Assembly (NCBI GenBank): GCA_023399455.1
Contig: JAEWPN010000090.1
Coordinates: 1 to 64,000 of the forward strand
Reading direction: 5' to 3'
From: Bacillota bacterium
Lineage (GTDB): Bacteria; Bacillota; Clostridia; Lachnospirales; Lachnospiraceae
DNA: 64,000 nucleotides
The position numbers and the translations under genes are program-made. The notes beneath the pieces were generated by a model. The model was not told where the DNA came from, did not search any database, and saw only the letters and a program-made list of their open reading frames with translations. Positions 8,911 to 17,213 of this stretch are shown here, in pieces (within the stretch, counting starts at the first letter, position 1; every line of letters starts with the position of its first letter).

Positions 8911-8939
8911 TTGACAAATTGTTGTGCAATAACTATAAT
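8911..8939 (+). promoter_or_regulatory. consensus sigma-A promoter of the dehydrogenase/ABC/transketolase operon
   Basis: TTGACA (8911-8916), a 17-base spacer, then TATAAT (8934-8939) is a perfect consensus match 55 bases upstream of the dehydrogenase start. The spacer and flanks carry repeated TTGTTG and GCAATAA elements that could be a ROK operator. A consensus promoter next to a local repressor gene fits repression control. Confidence 0.85.
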
Positions 8940-8993
8940 GAAGATACATTTTAAAATAGATTTAAAAAGTATTATAATTAAGGAGGCAATCTA

Positions 8994-10025
8994 ATGAAAG
9001 CAATGATAACAACAGGCATACAGAAAATGGAAATGAAAGAAGCGCTGCGACCGAAGCCGGAGCCCGGGCAGGTACTGGTCAAAATCGAATATTGCGGTAT
9101 TTGCGGATCAGATGTTCATTTTTATAAGGACGGCAGAATCGGAGATCATATTTTGGAAGATGATATCGTTCTTGGACATGAGGTGTCCGGAATTGTAACG
9201 GAACTGGGTGAAAATGTGACACAGCTGCAAGTCGGGGACAGAGTAGCCATGGAGCCGGGAATTGCCTGCGGAAAATGTAGCTTTTGCAAATCCGGATTAT
9301 ATAACCTATGTCCTGAAATGGTATTTTTTGCAGACCCTCCGGTATCCGGAGCACTGCAGGAATATGTTGTGCATCCGGCCGATTTGTGCTTTAAGCTGCC
9401 GGACAATGTTTCGACTATGGAGGGAGCATTAGTAGAGCCGCTTTCCGTCGGACTGCATGCTGCCGGGATGGGGGATGTGAAGCTGGGGCAGAGCATCATT
9501 ATTCTAGGAACAGGATGTATCGGCCTTGTTACATTGCTGGCATGTAAAGCAAGAGGTGCGGCCCAGATCGTCGTAGTGGATTTGTACGATAAGCGTCTCG
9601 AGTTTGCCAGGAAACTGGGAGCTACACATACTATCAATGCGAAAAAAGATAATGTGGAAGATAAGATCAAAGAGATATTTAGCGGTCAGGGGGCAGATGT
9701 AGTATTTGAAACGGCAGGTTCTATCGTCACGATAGCTCAGACACCGTTCCTGGCTAAGCGCGGAGGAACTATTGTGTTAGTGGGGCAAGCCTCCGAAAGC
9801 AAGGTATCTTATAATTTTGCTGAGGTTATGATCAAGGAATTAACAATAAAATCTGTATTCCGTTACAGGAATTCTTATCCGGTAGCCATTGCAGCTTTAA
9901 GCACGAAGTCAATTGATGTAAAGCAGATTGTTACACATGAGTTCGAATTCAAGGATTCGAAGCTGGCATTTGATACTGTCATAAAAGACGCAGAAAATGT
10001 GGTAAAGGGTGTTATCCGTTTTTAA
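8994..10025 (+). CDS. zinc-dependent polyol/alcohol dehydrogenase (sorbitol/xylitol dehydrogenase-like)
   Basis: A 343-residue medium-chain dehydrogenase. Catalytic zinc region: CGICGSDVHFY and GHEVSG. Structural zinc cysteines lie in CGKCSFCKSGLYNLC. The Rossmann motif GTGCIG is followed by an acidic residue (VVDLYD) that favours NAD over NADP. It probably oxidises a polyol such as xylitol, arabitol or sorbitol to the ketose, which the FGGY kinase could then phosphorylate. AAGGAGG precedes the ATG. It is the first gene of the operon with the ribose-type importer. Confidence 0.88.
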   Translation: MKAMITTGIQKMEMKEALRPKPEPGQVLVKIEYCGICGSDVHFYKDGRIGDHILEDDIVLGHEVSGIVTELGENVTQLQVGDRVAMEPGIACGKCSFCKSGLYNLCPEMVFFADPPVSGALQEYVVHPADLCFKLPDNVSTMEGALVEPLSVGLHAAGMGDVKLGQSIIILGTGCIGLVTLLACKARGAAQIVVVDLYDKRLEFARKLGATHTINAKKDNVEDKIKEIFSGQGADVVFETAGSIVTIAQTPFLAKRGGTIVLVGQASESKVSYNFAEVMIKELTIKSVFRYRNSYPVAIAALSTKSIDVKQIVTHEFEFKDSKLAFDTVIKDAENVVKGVIRF

Positions 10026-10072
10026 TATCAGAAGCTGATGGAATATAGTGTGAGAAAGGCAAGGTCATTAAA

Positions 10073-11560
10073 ATGGAAGATAACATCAAGATGGAGTTGA
10101 AAAACGTATACAAATCGTTTCCGGGAGTAAAAGCATTGGATGATGTTAGTTTTAAATTGAAAAAAGGAACTGTACATGTGATATGCGGAGAAAATGGTGC
10201 CGGAAAATCTACTTTAATGAAAGTTCTATATGGAATATACCAGCCGGATAAGGGAGAAATAATAATTGATGGCCAGTCTGCCAGAATCAATTCTCCGGTG
10301 GATGCCAGGAATTATGGAATATCCATGATTTTTCAGGAATTATCTTTTGTGCCCGATATGACGCTGGAAGAAAATTTATTCCTGGGCAGATGGATTAAAA
10401 AAGGGGCTTTTATGGATTGGAAGGCGATTCGTAAAGAAACCGTGAGGCTGCTTGAAAATGAGGGACTGCCATATAAACCTAATACATTGATGCGTTCTAT
10501 GAGTGTTTCCAATATTCAGATGGTGGAAATATTAAAAGCTATTTCCTTCAATGCGGAAATTTTAATTATGGATGAGCCAACGTCTTCAATTTCGAATAAA
10601 GATGTGGAATTCCTGATAGATAAAATAGAAGCTTTGCGTTCCCGCGGCATGAGTATTATTTACATATCGCATAAAATGGATGAGATCTTCCGGATTGCGG
10701 ATGAAATAACTATATTGAGGGACGGAAAAAGCGTTGCTACCTTGCAGAAAGAGGATACTAACATAGATGAAGTGATCGAATTAATGGTAGGCAGAAAATT
10801 GGAAAACCAATATCCGAAAGAAAAAGTAGAAATAACGGATGAACTGCTTCGGGTGGAGAACTTATCAAAGCAAAACATATTCCATGATATCAGTTTTCAT
10901 GTTAATAAAGGTGAAATCGTCGGGTTTGCCGGACTGGTGGGAGCCGGAAGAACGGAGACCATGAATTCTCTTTTCGGTCTGGATAAGTACGATAAAGGCG
11001 AAATTTATTTGAGGGGAGAAAAGGTATACTTCAGGAATGTACGCGAAGCGATTGCGGCGGGGATAGCCATGGTTACCGAGGACAGGCGCAGATTTGGAAT
11101 CGTTCCGGTCCGAAGCGTTATGGAAAATGCTTCTTTGGCGGTCCTGAAGAAATATTTCTATAAAGGCTATAATCACAAAGCGAAAGAAACTGCCGATATC
11201 GCCGGAGTATTCCAAAAAGTAAGGGTTAAAACCCCCGATTTGAAAACTCCGATAGAAAACTTAAGCGGCGGCAATCAGCAAAAGGTCATACTGGCAAAAT
11301 GGATGCTTTGTGACAGTGAGGTTCTTATACTGGATGAGCCCACGCGAGGTATCGATGTAGGTGCCAAAAAGGAAATCTATGAATTAATAACTTCATTTGC
11401 CAGAAGCGGTAAGGGCATCGTCATGATATCTTCCGAATTGCCGGAGCTGATAGGAATGTGTGACCGTATCTACGTTATGAAGGAAGGAGAAATAACAGGA
11501 TGTCTGGAAAACGGGGAATTGTTTACACAGGAAGCTATCATGAATTTTGCAGTATCATAA
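10073..11560 (+). CDS. sugar ABC importer ATPase, RbsA type (double ATPase)
   Basis: A 495-residue fused double ATPase of a carbohydrate importer. The first half has Walker A GENGAGKST and Walker B ILIMDEPTSS. The second half has a degenerate P-loop (GLVGAGRTET) but intact LSGGNQQK and LILDEPTRG, the usual asymmetry of RbsA, XylG and MglA proteins. It energises uptake with the permease and binding protein encoded next. The substrate is inferred only from neighbours (pentose or pentitol). Confidence 0.93.
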   Translation: MEDNIKMELKNVYKSFPGVKALDDVSFKLKKGTVHVICGENGAGKSTLMKVLYGIYQPDKGEIIIDGQSARINSPVDARNYGISMIFQELSFVPDMTLEENLFLGRWIKKGAFMDWKAIRKETVRLLENEGLPYKPNTLMRSMSVSNIQMVEILKAISFNAEILIMDEPTSSISNKDVEFLIDKIEALRSRGMSIIYISHKMDEIFRIADEITILRDGKSVATLQKEDTNIDEVIELMVGRKLENQYPKEKVEITDELLRVENLSKQNIFHDISFHVNKGEIVGFAGLVGAGRTETMNSLFGLDKYDKGEIYLRGEKVYFRNVREAIAAGIAMVTEDRRRFGIVPVRSVMENASLAVLKKYFYKGYNHKAKETADIAGVFQKVRVKTPDLKTPIENLSGGNQQKVILAKWMLCDSEVLILDEPTRGIDVGAKKEIYELITSFARSGKGIVMISSELPELIGMCDRIYVMKEGEITGCLENGELFTQEAIMNFAVS

Positions 11561-11590
11561 ATACTCGCTTTATAGGCAAGGAGGTTTCAG

Positions 11591-12559
11591 ATGAGTAAAG
11601 AAAAAAATGTATGGGATATTTCAAAGTATATTTCCAAATACAGTCTATTTCTTATTTTAATTATAATGATTACAGTATGCAGCTTTGCGAACGAAAATTT
11701 TCTGACAGTACCCAATTTACTGAATGTTGTTAAGCAGCAGTCCGTTTATATTTTATTGGCATTAGGCGCAATGCTTCTTATCTCTGCCGGCTGTCTCGAT
11801 CTCGCGGCAGGCTCCAATCTGGCTTTGGCAAGTGTTGTATCTCTTATTGTTTATATAAGACTGCCGAATGTTTTTATTGCATTTGCAGCCGCGATAACGG
11901 TAGCTGTTGTCTGCAACTTAGTCAGCGGATTAATGGTGACAAATTTTAATACGCCTCCCTTTATAGCAACTCTGGCAATGCAATTGATTTCAAGGGGACT
12001 GGCACTATATATTACAAAGGGCCAGAATATGTCGGGAGTCGGACCGGATCTTGCGGCGGTAGGGCAAGGAAGTACCTTTGGAATTCCCAATAGTATTTAT
12101 ATAATGCTTATTCTGTTTCTTATTACCGTTTACATAACAAAGCAAACAAAATTAGGGCGTTCTATTTATGCAGTCGGCGGCAATGAAGCGGCGGCAAACG
12201 GTTCCGGCATCAATGTAAAGGCGGTTAAATTAAAAACTTATACGCTAAACGGCATTTTAACCGGTGTAGCAGCAACAATATATCTTTCACGCGTAAACAG
12301 TGCTATGCCAAATGGAGCACAAAGCTATGAATTCGATGCCATGATAGCGACGATTGTAGGCGGAACCAGTTTTTCCGGTGGGGTCGGATCCGCGGTGGGG
12401 ACTGTAATAGGAGCTTTTATAGTAGGTTTTTTGAATAACATTATGAATCTGATAGGAATTGATTCATATCTCCAGCAAGTGGTAAGGGGAATAATAATTG
12501 GGGGAGCTGTTATTTGGGATATCTACTTTAAAAATAAAAAAACATTTACTAAAAGCTGA
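11591..12559 (+). CDS. sugar ABC importer permease, RbsC type
   Basis: A 322-residue integral membrane protein with 8-10 hydrophobic segments and the RbsC-family block YAVGGNEAAANGSGINV, where the ATPase docks, followed by the glycine-rich GGTSFSGGVGS. AAGGAGG precedes the ATG. It lies between the ATPase and binding-protein genes in a standard ribose-type importer order. Confidence 0.92.
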   Translation: MSKEKNVWDISKYISKYSLFLILIIMITVCSFANENFLTVPNLLNVVKQQSVYILLALGAMLLISAGCLDLAAGSNLALASVVSLIVYIRLPNVFIAFAAAITVAVVCNLVSGLMVTNFNTPPFIATLAMQLISRGLALYITKGQNMSGVGPDLAAVGQGSTFGIPNSIYIMLILFLITVYITKQTKLGRSIYAVGGNEAAANGSGINVKAVKLKTYTLNGILTGVAATIYLSRVNSAMPNGAQSYEFDAMIATIVGGTSFSGGVGSAVGTVIGAFIVGFLNNIMNLIGIDSYLQQVVRGIIIGGAVIWDIYFKNKKTFTKS

Positions 12560-12579
12560 TTCAGAAAGGAAGGGAAATT

Positions 12580-13620
12580 ATGAGAAAGGTATTAAAAAAA
12601 CTAACGGTAGTGACAATTGTTATGAGTATGATGCTGACAATGGCGGGGTGTGGTGCCGTCCCCAGCTCGGCAGGGGGAGGAACGGAGGAAGCTGCAAAAG
12701 ATGAAGGAAAATATAAAGTACTGTTTGTGTGCAGAAATAGAGCAGATACTTTTGCTGCGCGTTTAGCAACCGCTTTTCAGCAGTATGCAGATGATACCTA
12801 TGCGGATGAATTTGATTTTGATATTCAGGATGCACAGGCCGACAGCGATAAGGAGAACCAAATCATTGAGCAGGCCGTTGCCGCCGGCTATGACTGCATT
12901 ATTGTTCAGCCCAATGACAGCGATTCCCAGACTCCCTATGTAAAATCCGCAGTGGAAGCAGGGGTAAAGGTAATCACTACTAACGCTGGAATACGTGATA
13001 TTGAAGGCGCATCATGGATTGATGCAGACCCTTATGAACAAGGAAAAGTAATTGCAAATCTGGCAGTTGAAAATGCTCCTGAAAATGCAAGGGTAGTGAT
13101 CATGTCATGTAACCCCGGTAATTTGCATACGGAAAGCCGCTTACAGGCATACAATGATATCTTTGTCGCAGAAAGAACGGATTGCGAAATTCTGGCTCAG
13201 AAGATCTGTACGAAAGCCGATTCGGCAACCTTTATGGAAACAATGGAAGACTGGGTGCAGGCTTACGGTAAGATCGACGTTTGTCTTACGATAGGAGATG
13301 ACCTCGCTAAGGCCTGCTATGAAGTGGTAAAAGATGATCCTACCTTTTCGGAAACGCAGTATTATGCAGTTGATGCTAATCCAGATGCTCTTTTAAGAAT
13401 CAAACTGGGAACCCAAACGGCAACCGTAATGCAGGATACGACAGAATTGGCGCAAAAGAATCTGGATGCTGCACATAAACTGTTGACCGGTGAAGAAGAG
13501 GTTATAGAAGAAACGATTGAAACTATTTTAATTACACAGGAAAATGTGGATAAATACATTGAATATTATATGGAGCAGGGTGCACTTACGCAGGAGGAAT
13601 ATGATGCGGCCTTGAAGTAA
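12580..13620 (+). CDS. sugar ABC importer substrate-binding lipoprotein, RbsB type
   Basis: A 346-residue lipoprotein: signal peptide ending in lipobox MAGC (Cys24), a Ser/Gly-rich linker, then a type I periplasmic-binding fold related to RbsB (DAQADSDKENQIIEQAVAAG, IVQPNDS, VITTNAG). It captures the sugar outside the membrane for the permease. It is slightly longer than E. coli RbsB because of the linker and a C-terminal helical tail. The ligand is not deducible. Confidence 0.9.
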   Translation: MRKVLKKLTVVTIVMSMMLTMAGCGAVPSSAGGGTEEAAKDEGKYKVLFVCRNRADTFAARLATAFQQYADDTYADEFDFDIQDAQADSDKENQIIEQAVAAGYDCIIVQPNDSDSQTPYVKSAVEAGVKVITTNAGIRDIEGASWIDADPYEQGKVIANLAVENAPENARVVIMSCNPGNLHTESRLQAYNDIFVAERTDCEILAQKICTKADSATFMETMEDWVQAYGKIDVCLTIGDDLAKACYEVVKDDPTFSETQYYAVDANPDALLRIKLGTQTATVMQDTTELAQKNLDAAHKLLTGEEEVIEETIETILITQENVDKYIEYYMEQGALTQEEYDAALK

Positions 13621-13723
13621 GCAAATAAACAGGCAGTGCAATATGTCTACAATATAATGAAGGACTTACATATAGGTTTATGATAATTATAAAAGATTAG
13701 AATAGAATTGAGGAAAATGTGAA

Positions 13724-14572
13724 TTGGAAGAAGGAAGAAAAAGACAATTATTATGGCTTGGTATGAAAATCCGTGAAAAGGGATTAGAAGCTGTGCAGGC
13801 AGCCGGTTCCGGACATATAGGAGGATCGTTTTCCCTGGCGGATATTTTAGCAGTTCTTTATTTCGATAAAATGAGGGTTGATCCCCAAAATCCTAAAGAT
13901 CCTGATCGTGACCGTTTTGTGCTTTCTAAAGGACATTGTACGCCGGCAATGTATGCAGCTCTGGCACTAAAAGGCTTCTTTCCGGAAAGTGAGCTGAAGA
14001 ACTTCAGAAGTATTAACAGCAATTTATCCGGACATGTCGAGATGACTAAAATTCCCGGAGTGGATATGTCGGCCGGCTCCCTGGGGCAAGGATTCTCGGC
14101 CGCGGTAGGAATGGCGGTTTCTGGTAAGGTTTATCATAAGGATTATTACGTCTATACAGTTATTGGAGATGGTGAATTGCAGGAGGGGCAGATTTGGGAG
14201 GCCTTTATGGCTGCCGGAAATTATAAGCTGGATCATCTGATTGCCATCATAGATAATAATAACCTGCAAATTGACGGTACTATTGAGGAAGTGATGTCTC
14301 CTTATCCTATTGATGAAAAATTAAAGGCCTTTAAGTGGAATGTACTTAAGGCCGACGGTCATGACCCGGAACAACTGGCAAATGTAATTGATGCGGCAAA
14401 GCAATGCAAAAATATGCCTTCAGTTATTATTGCGAAGACGGTAAAGGGCCGGGGAGTTTCTTTCATGGAGAATAATCCGGGCTGGCATGGAAAGACGCCG
14501 GATGCAGAACAGTACGGCAGGGCGTTCGAAGAATTAAATAAGCATATTGCAGAGTGGGAGGCAAAGCTATGA
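13724..14572 (+). CDS. transketolase N-terminal (TPP-binding) subunit
   Basis: A 282-residue half-transketolase binding thiamine diphosphate: GDGELQEGQIWEA followed by IIDNNNLQIDG, plus the early GSGHIGGS. The full enzyme is split between this and the next gene, as in many anaerobes. The TTG start is chosen because AGGAAAA lies six bases upstream; no ATG occurs at an equivalent position. Placement behind a pentose-type importer suggests it feeds pentulose 5-phosphate into the non-oxidative pentose phosphate pathway. Confidence 0.9.
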   Translation: MEEGRKRQLLWLGMKIREKGLEAVQAAGSGHIGGSFSLADILAVLYFDKMRVDPQNPKDPDRDRFVLSKGHCTPAMYAALALKGFFPESELKNFRSINSNLSGHVEMTKIPGVDMSAGSLGQGFSAAVGMAVSGKVYHKDYYVYTVIGDGELQEGQIWEAFMAAGNYKLDHLIAIIDNNNLQIDGTIEEVMSPYPIDEKLKAFKWNVLKADGHDPEQLANVIDAAKQCKNMPSVIIAKTVKGRGVSFMENNPGWHGKTPDAEQYGRAFEELNKHIAEWEAKL

Positions 14573-15513
14573 GTGAAATTATTGCTACCAGAGAAGCGTA
14601 TGGACGTGCTTTATGTAAGTGCGGAGACAGAGAGGATATAGTAGTGTTCGATGCGGATCTGACCATTTGCACAATGTCCTGCTACTTTGCGGAAAAATAT
14701 CCGGACAGGTTTTTTAATGCAGGTATAGCAGAAGCCAATATGATAGGAATGTCCGCGGGAGTTGCCGCGACGGGTAAAACGGCTGTTTGTCACACGTTTG
14801 CAATGTTTGCCGCCGGAAGAGGATACGATCAGATCCGTAATTCTGTATGCTATCCCGGACTGAATGTTAAGGTCATCGGAACACATGCCGGATTATCTGT
14901 AGGAGAGGACGGGGCGACTCATCAATGTATCGAAGACTTGAGCTTAATGAGGACTATTCCCGGTATGACAGTTATCTGCCCTTGCGATGCGAACGAAACA
15001 GAAGAAGCTGTTAAAGCAATGCTTAATTTTGACGGTCCATGCTACCTGAGACTTGGCCGTTCCGGTGTTGAAAATATTACCGGACATATTTCTGATTATA
15101 AATTTGAATTGGGAAAAGGTGTTGTATTAAAGGACGGTGGAGATGTTTCCATTATTGCAACCGGACAAATGGTCCAGATAGCATTAACGGCTGCAAGAAT
15201 TCTGGAGGATAAGGGAATCCATGCTATGGTAATCAATATGCATACCATAAAACCATTCGATAAAGAAATTGTCATGATGGCGGCCAGAAAGACGAGGGCT
15301 GTCGTTACTTCGGAAGAACATAATATTGTAGGGGGCCTGGGGGCGGCAGTAGCAGAAGCTGTGACCTCGGAGTATCCGGTACCGGTAATCCGTCATGGGG
15401 TGGAGGACGTGTTCGGACATTCCGGAAAGGCGGATGAGTTAATGGAAAAGTATGGATTGACAGCAGAAAATCTTGTGTTAAAAGCAGAAAAAGCAATTAG
15501 TATGAAAAACTGA
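14569..15513 (+). CDS. transketolase C-terminal subunit
   Basis: A 314-residue partner carrying the pyrimidine-binding and C-terminal transketolase domains: IAEANMIGMSAGVA with the conserved Glu, THAGLSVGEDGATHQ, and the late HNIVGGLGAAVAE. ATGA overlaps the stop of the first subunit, giving translational coupling; the ribosome-binding site GGGAG is inside that gene. It is the last gene of the catabolic operon. Confidence 0.9.
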   Translation: MSEIIATREAYGRALCKCGDREDIVVFDADLTICTMSCYFAEKYPDRFFNAGIAEANMIGMSAGVAATGKTAVCHTFAMFAAGRGYDQIRNSVCYPGLNVKVIGTHAGLSVGEDGATHQCIEDLSLMRTIPGMTVICPCDANETEEAVKAMLNFDGPCYLRLGRSGVENITGHISDYKFELGKGVVLKDGGDVSIIATGQMVQIALTAARILEDKGIHAMVINMHTIKPFDKEIVMMAARKTRAVVTSEEHNIVGGLGAAVAEAVTSEYPVPVIRHGVEDVFGHSGKADELMEKYGLTAENLVLKAEKAISMKN

Positions 15514-15520
15514 AATAGCA

Positions 15521-15572
15521 GCATGCCAATTCCGGGCAGCCATTTTTAAATGGAGGGGTTGGCATGCATTTT
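15521..15572 (+). terminator. weak terminator hairpin after the transketolase genes
   Basis: GCATGCCAA (15521-15529) pairs perfectly with TTGGCATGC (15559-15567), and a nested CCATTT/AAATGG stem lies inside the loop. It is followed by ATTTTAG, a modest T-tract, eight bases after the transketolase stop. Confidence 0.5.
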
Positions 15573-15597
15573 AGATTGTAAGTAATATCAGGATCCG

Positions 15598-15657
15598 TTG
15601 ACATATAATTAATATAGTGGTATATTTGTAACATAATGTTATAAATATACCACTATA
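15598..15657 (+). promoter_or_regulatory. promoter overlapped by a 45-bp near-perfect palindrome (operator)
   Basis: TTGACA (15598-15603), 17 bases, TATATT (15621-15626). An inverted repeat of two 22-base arms around one central A spans 15613-15657; 21 of 22 positions pair. It covers the -10 box and transcription start of the small operon that encodes an XRE repressor, so autoregulation by that repressor is the simplest reading. Palindrome and promoter are seen; the binding protein is inferred. Confidence 0.8.
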
Positions 15658-15668
15658 GGAGGTGTCTT

Positions 15669-16007
15669 GTGAAATTCAATAAATTGGGGTTTTTATCAAT
15701 CCTTGCGCTTTTAGGATTTCTGGGATTTACTGTTCATAGACCGCTTCTTGGCTTTTTCGGCTTTGCCTATTACTTACGGTACTTTTTTGTGACACCGGAT
15801 GAGATGTTTAGGCACAATGTTAGAAAAGCGGCAAGTATTGGCTTCTTTTCAGGTGTTTGGGCTACGGGTCTTTCTATTGCCGTCTATCTTTTGTTTCCGC
15901 CATTTTTATCAAGCAATATGGTGTTGGCATCCTGCTATGTCGTCTCCGTATTTTGTTTCACCATCGCACTTTTAGTTCTTGAAATGAAAGAGCAATGGGA
16001 GGATTAA
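15669..16007 (+). CDS. DUF3796-type small membrane protein
   Basis: A 112-residue hydrophobic protein with an N-terminal hydrophobic stretch and two later membrane helices (about residues 56-77 and 80-103). It resembles the DUF3796 family, which is typically encoded immediately before an XRE regulator, as here. The GTG start follows AGGAGGTG. No biochemical function is known to me. It is the first gene behind the palindromic promoter and probably acts with the next two genes in the envelope. Confidence 0.65.
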   Translation: MKFNKLGFLSILALLGFLGFTVHRPLLGFFGFAYYLRYFFVTPDEMFRHNVRKAASIGFFSGVWATGLSIAVYLLFPPFLSSNMVLASCYVVSVFCFTIALLVLEMKEQWED

Positions 16008-16009
16008 AT

Positions 16010-16222
16010 ATGGCATTGAAGACAAAAATGCGTGAATATAGGGCAAAACAGAACTTGACACAGGATGAACTGGCAGCCCTGACAGGGGTGCGCAGGGAAA
16101 CGATCATTAACCTGGAAAAAGGCCGGTACAATCCATCATTGAAGCTTGCTATGGATATTGCCAGGGTATTCTCCTGTACGGTTGAGGAATTATTTTTCTT
16201 TAGTGAGGAGGAGAATAATTGA
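16010..16222 (+). CDS. XRE-family helix-turn-helix regulator
   Basis: A 70-residue protein made almost entirely of a Cro/CI-type helix-turn-helix (LTQDELAALTGVRRETI, then YNPSLKLAMDIA), close to the YgzD/YozG-like repressors. The start at 16010 is preferred over an in-frame ATG at 15995 because GGGAGG (15997-16002) is its ribosome-binding site. It probably binds the 45-bp palindrome upstream and represses its own operon. Confidence 0.85.
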   Translation: MALKTKMREYRAKQNLTQDELAALTGVRRETIINLEKGRYNPSLKLAMDIARVFSCTVEELFFFSEEENN

Positions 16223-17097
16223 AACGGTTGATCAGATTTTGTGAGAAAATCAAATATTTAGGGCTTTTAGGCTTGTTAAGTCTGTTTTGGGATAATAGAC
16301 TGCTAAATTTCCTATGGTTGTTCTGGCTCTTTGGATTTGTCGGCATTTTTTATAATTTCCCTGTATTTCTGCAATCGCTGAAACAGATATGGGGAATGCT
16401 GGCGGCTCCTTTCAGGTACCGCTTTCATATGCCCAATGCAGAAAATTATCAATGTAAAGTGGGATATTCTTTGCCCTTTGGAGGAGCATGGACAGCAGTC
16501 AACGGCGGCATTGACAAAAAGCATTCCCATTCATGGGGAATTCAAGCCCAAAGATATGCTTATGATTTTGTCATACTTGATGAAGCGGGGCATAGTTTTT
16601 CCGGTGAATATACAAAGCTTACGGACTATTATTGCTACGGCAAAGAAGTTTTATCTCCGGCAGATGGAGAGGTGGTCGAGATTCGGGACAAATATCCCGA
16701 CAGTCTTCTATTGGGATATGGTCAGGCCGATTGTTCCGCGAGAGATATAAGGGGCAACTATATCCTCATTCGTCACGCCGATAAGGAATATGGACTTCTG
16801 GCCCATTTGCAGCCCGGAAGTGTTTGCGTAAAACCGGGTGATACCGTAAAGCGCGGACAGTGCGTTGCTTATTGCGGTAATTCAGGGAACACTTCAGAGC
16901 CACATCTGCATTTTCATTTGCAGGACGGCATGAGTTTTTATACCTCGGCAGGACTTCCCATTGAATTTACCGGGATTACAAGATTTCCCGCCCCTAATTA
17001 CACCGTTTATGATTCCCGCCGCGTTCTAATCTCTGGATCATTGTCAAAATACATCTTTCGAGGGCTGCGCGTTTCAAATACGCAGCAGATCTTTTAA
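16219..17097 (+). CDS. membrane-anchored M23 family metallopeptidase
   Basis: A 292-residue protein with hydrophobic N-terminal helices (about residues 12-55) and a C-terminal LytM/M23 fold. Seen: the first zinc-ligand region (HSHSWG then YAYDF), SPADGEVVEI, GNYILIRH, and the closing HLHFH motif. M23 enzymes cleave peptidoglycan cross-bridges or, when inactive, regulate other hydrolases. TTG overlaps the preceding stop (TTGA), indicating coupling to the XRE gene. Its presence in a self-regulated mini-operon suggests a cell-wall or bacteriocin-response function; that is inference. Confidence 0.8.
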   Translation: MKRLIRFCEKIKYLGLLGLLSLFWDNRLLNFLWLFWLFGFVGIFYNFPVFLQSLKQIWGMLAAPFRYRFHMPNAENYQCKVGYSLPFGGAWTAVNGGIDKKHSHSWGIQAQRYAYDFVILDEAGHSFSGEYTKLTDYYCYGKEVLSPADGEVVEIRDKYPDSLLLGYGQADCSARDIRGNYILIRHADKEYGLLAHLQPGSVCVKPGDTVKRGQCVAYCGNSGNTSEPHLHFHLQDGMSFYTSAGLPIEFTGITRFPAPNYTVYDSRRVLISGSLSKYIFRGLRVSNTQQIF

Positions 17098-17150
17098 TCT
17101 ATTCAAACGGAGAACCTTCTGCCAGATTCATCAAAAGGCAGTTTCACTAA

Positions 17151-17194
17151 AAAAGCGGCTCTGCCTTTTTATAATTGGCAGGGCCGCAGCTTTT
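17151..17194. terminator. terminator between convergent peptidase and collagen-like genes
   Basis: GCGGCTCTGCC (17155-17165) pairs with GGCAGGGCCGC (17177-17187), one G-U pair, flanked by AAAA and TTTT. The symmetric flanks allow action on both strands between the convergent genes. Confidence 0.75.
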
Positions 17195-17213
17195 AACAGC
17201 TAAAATATTAAGA

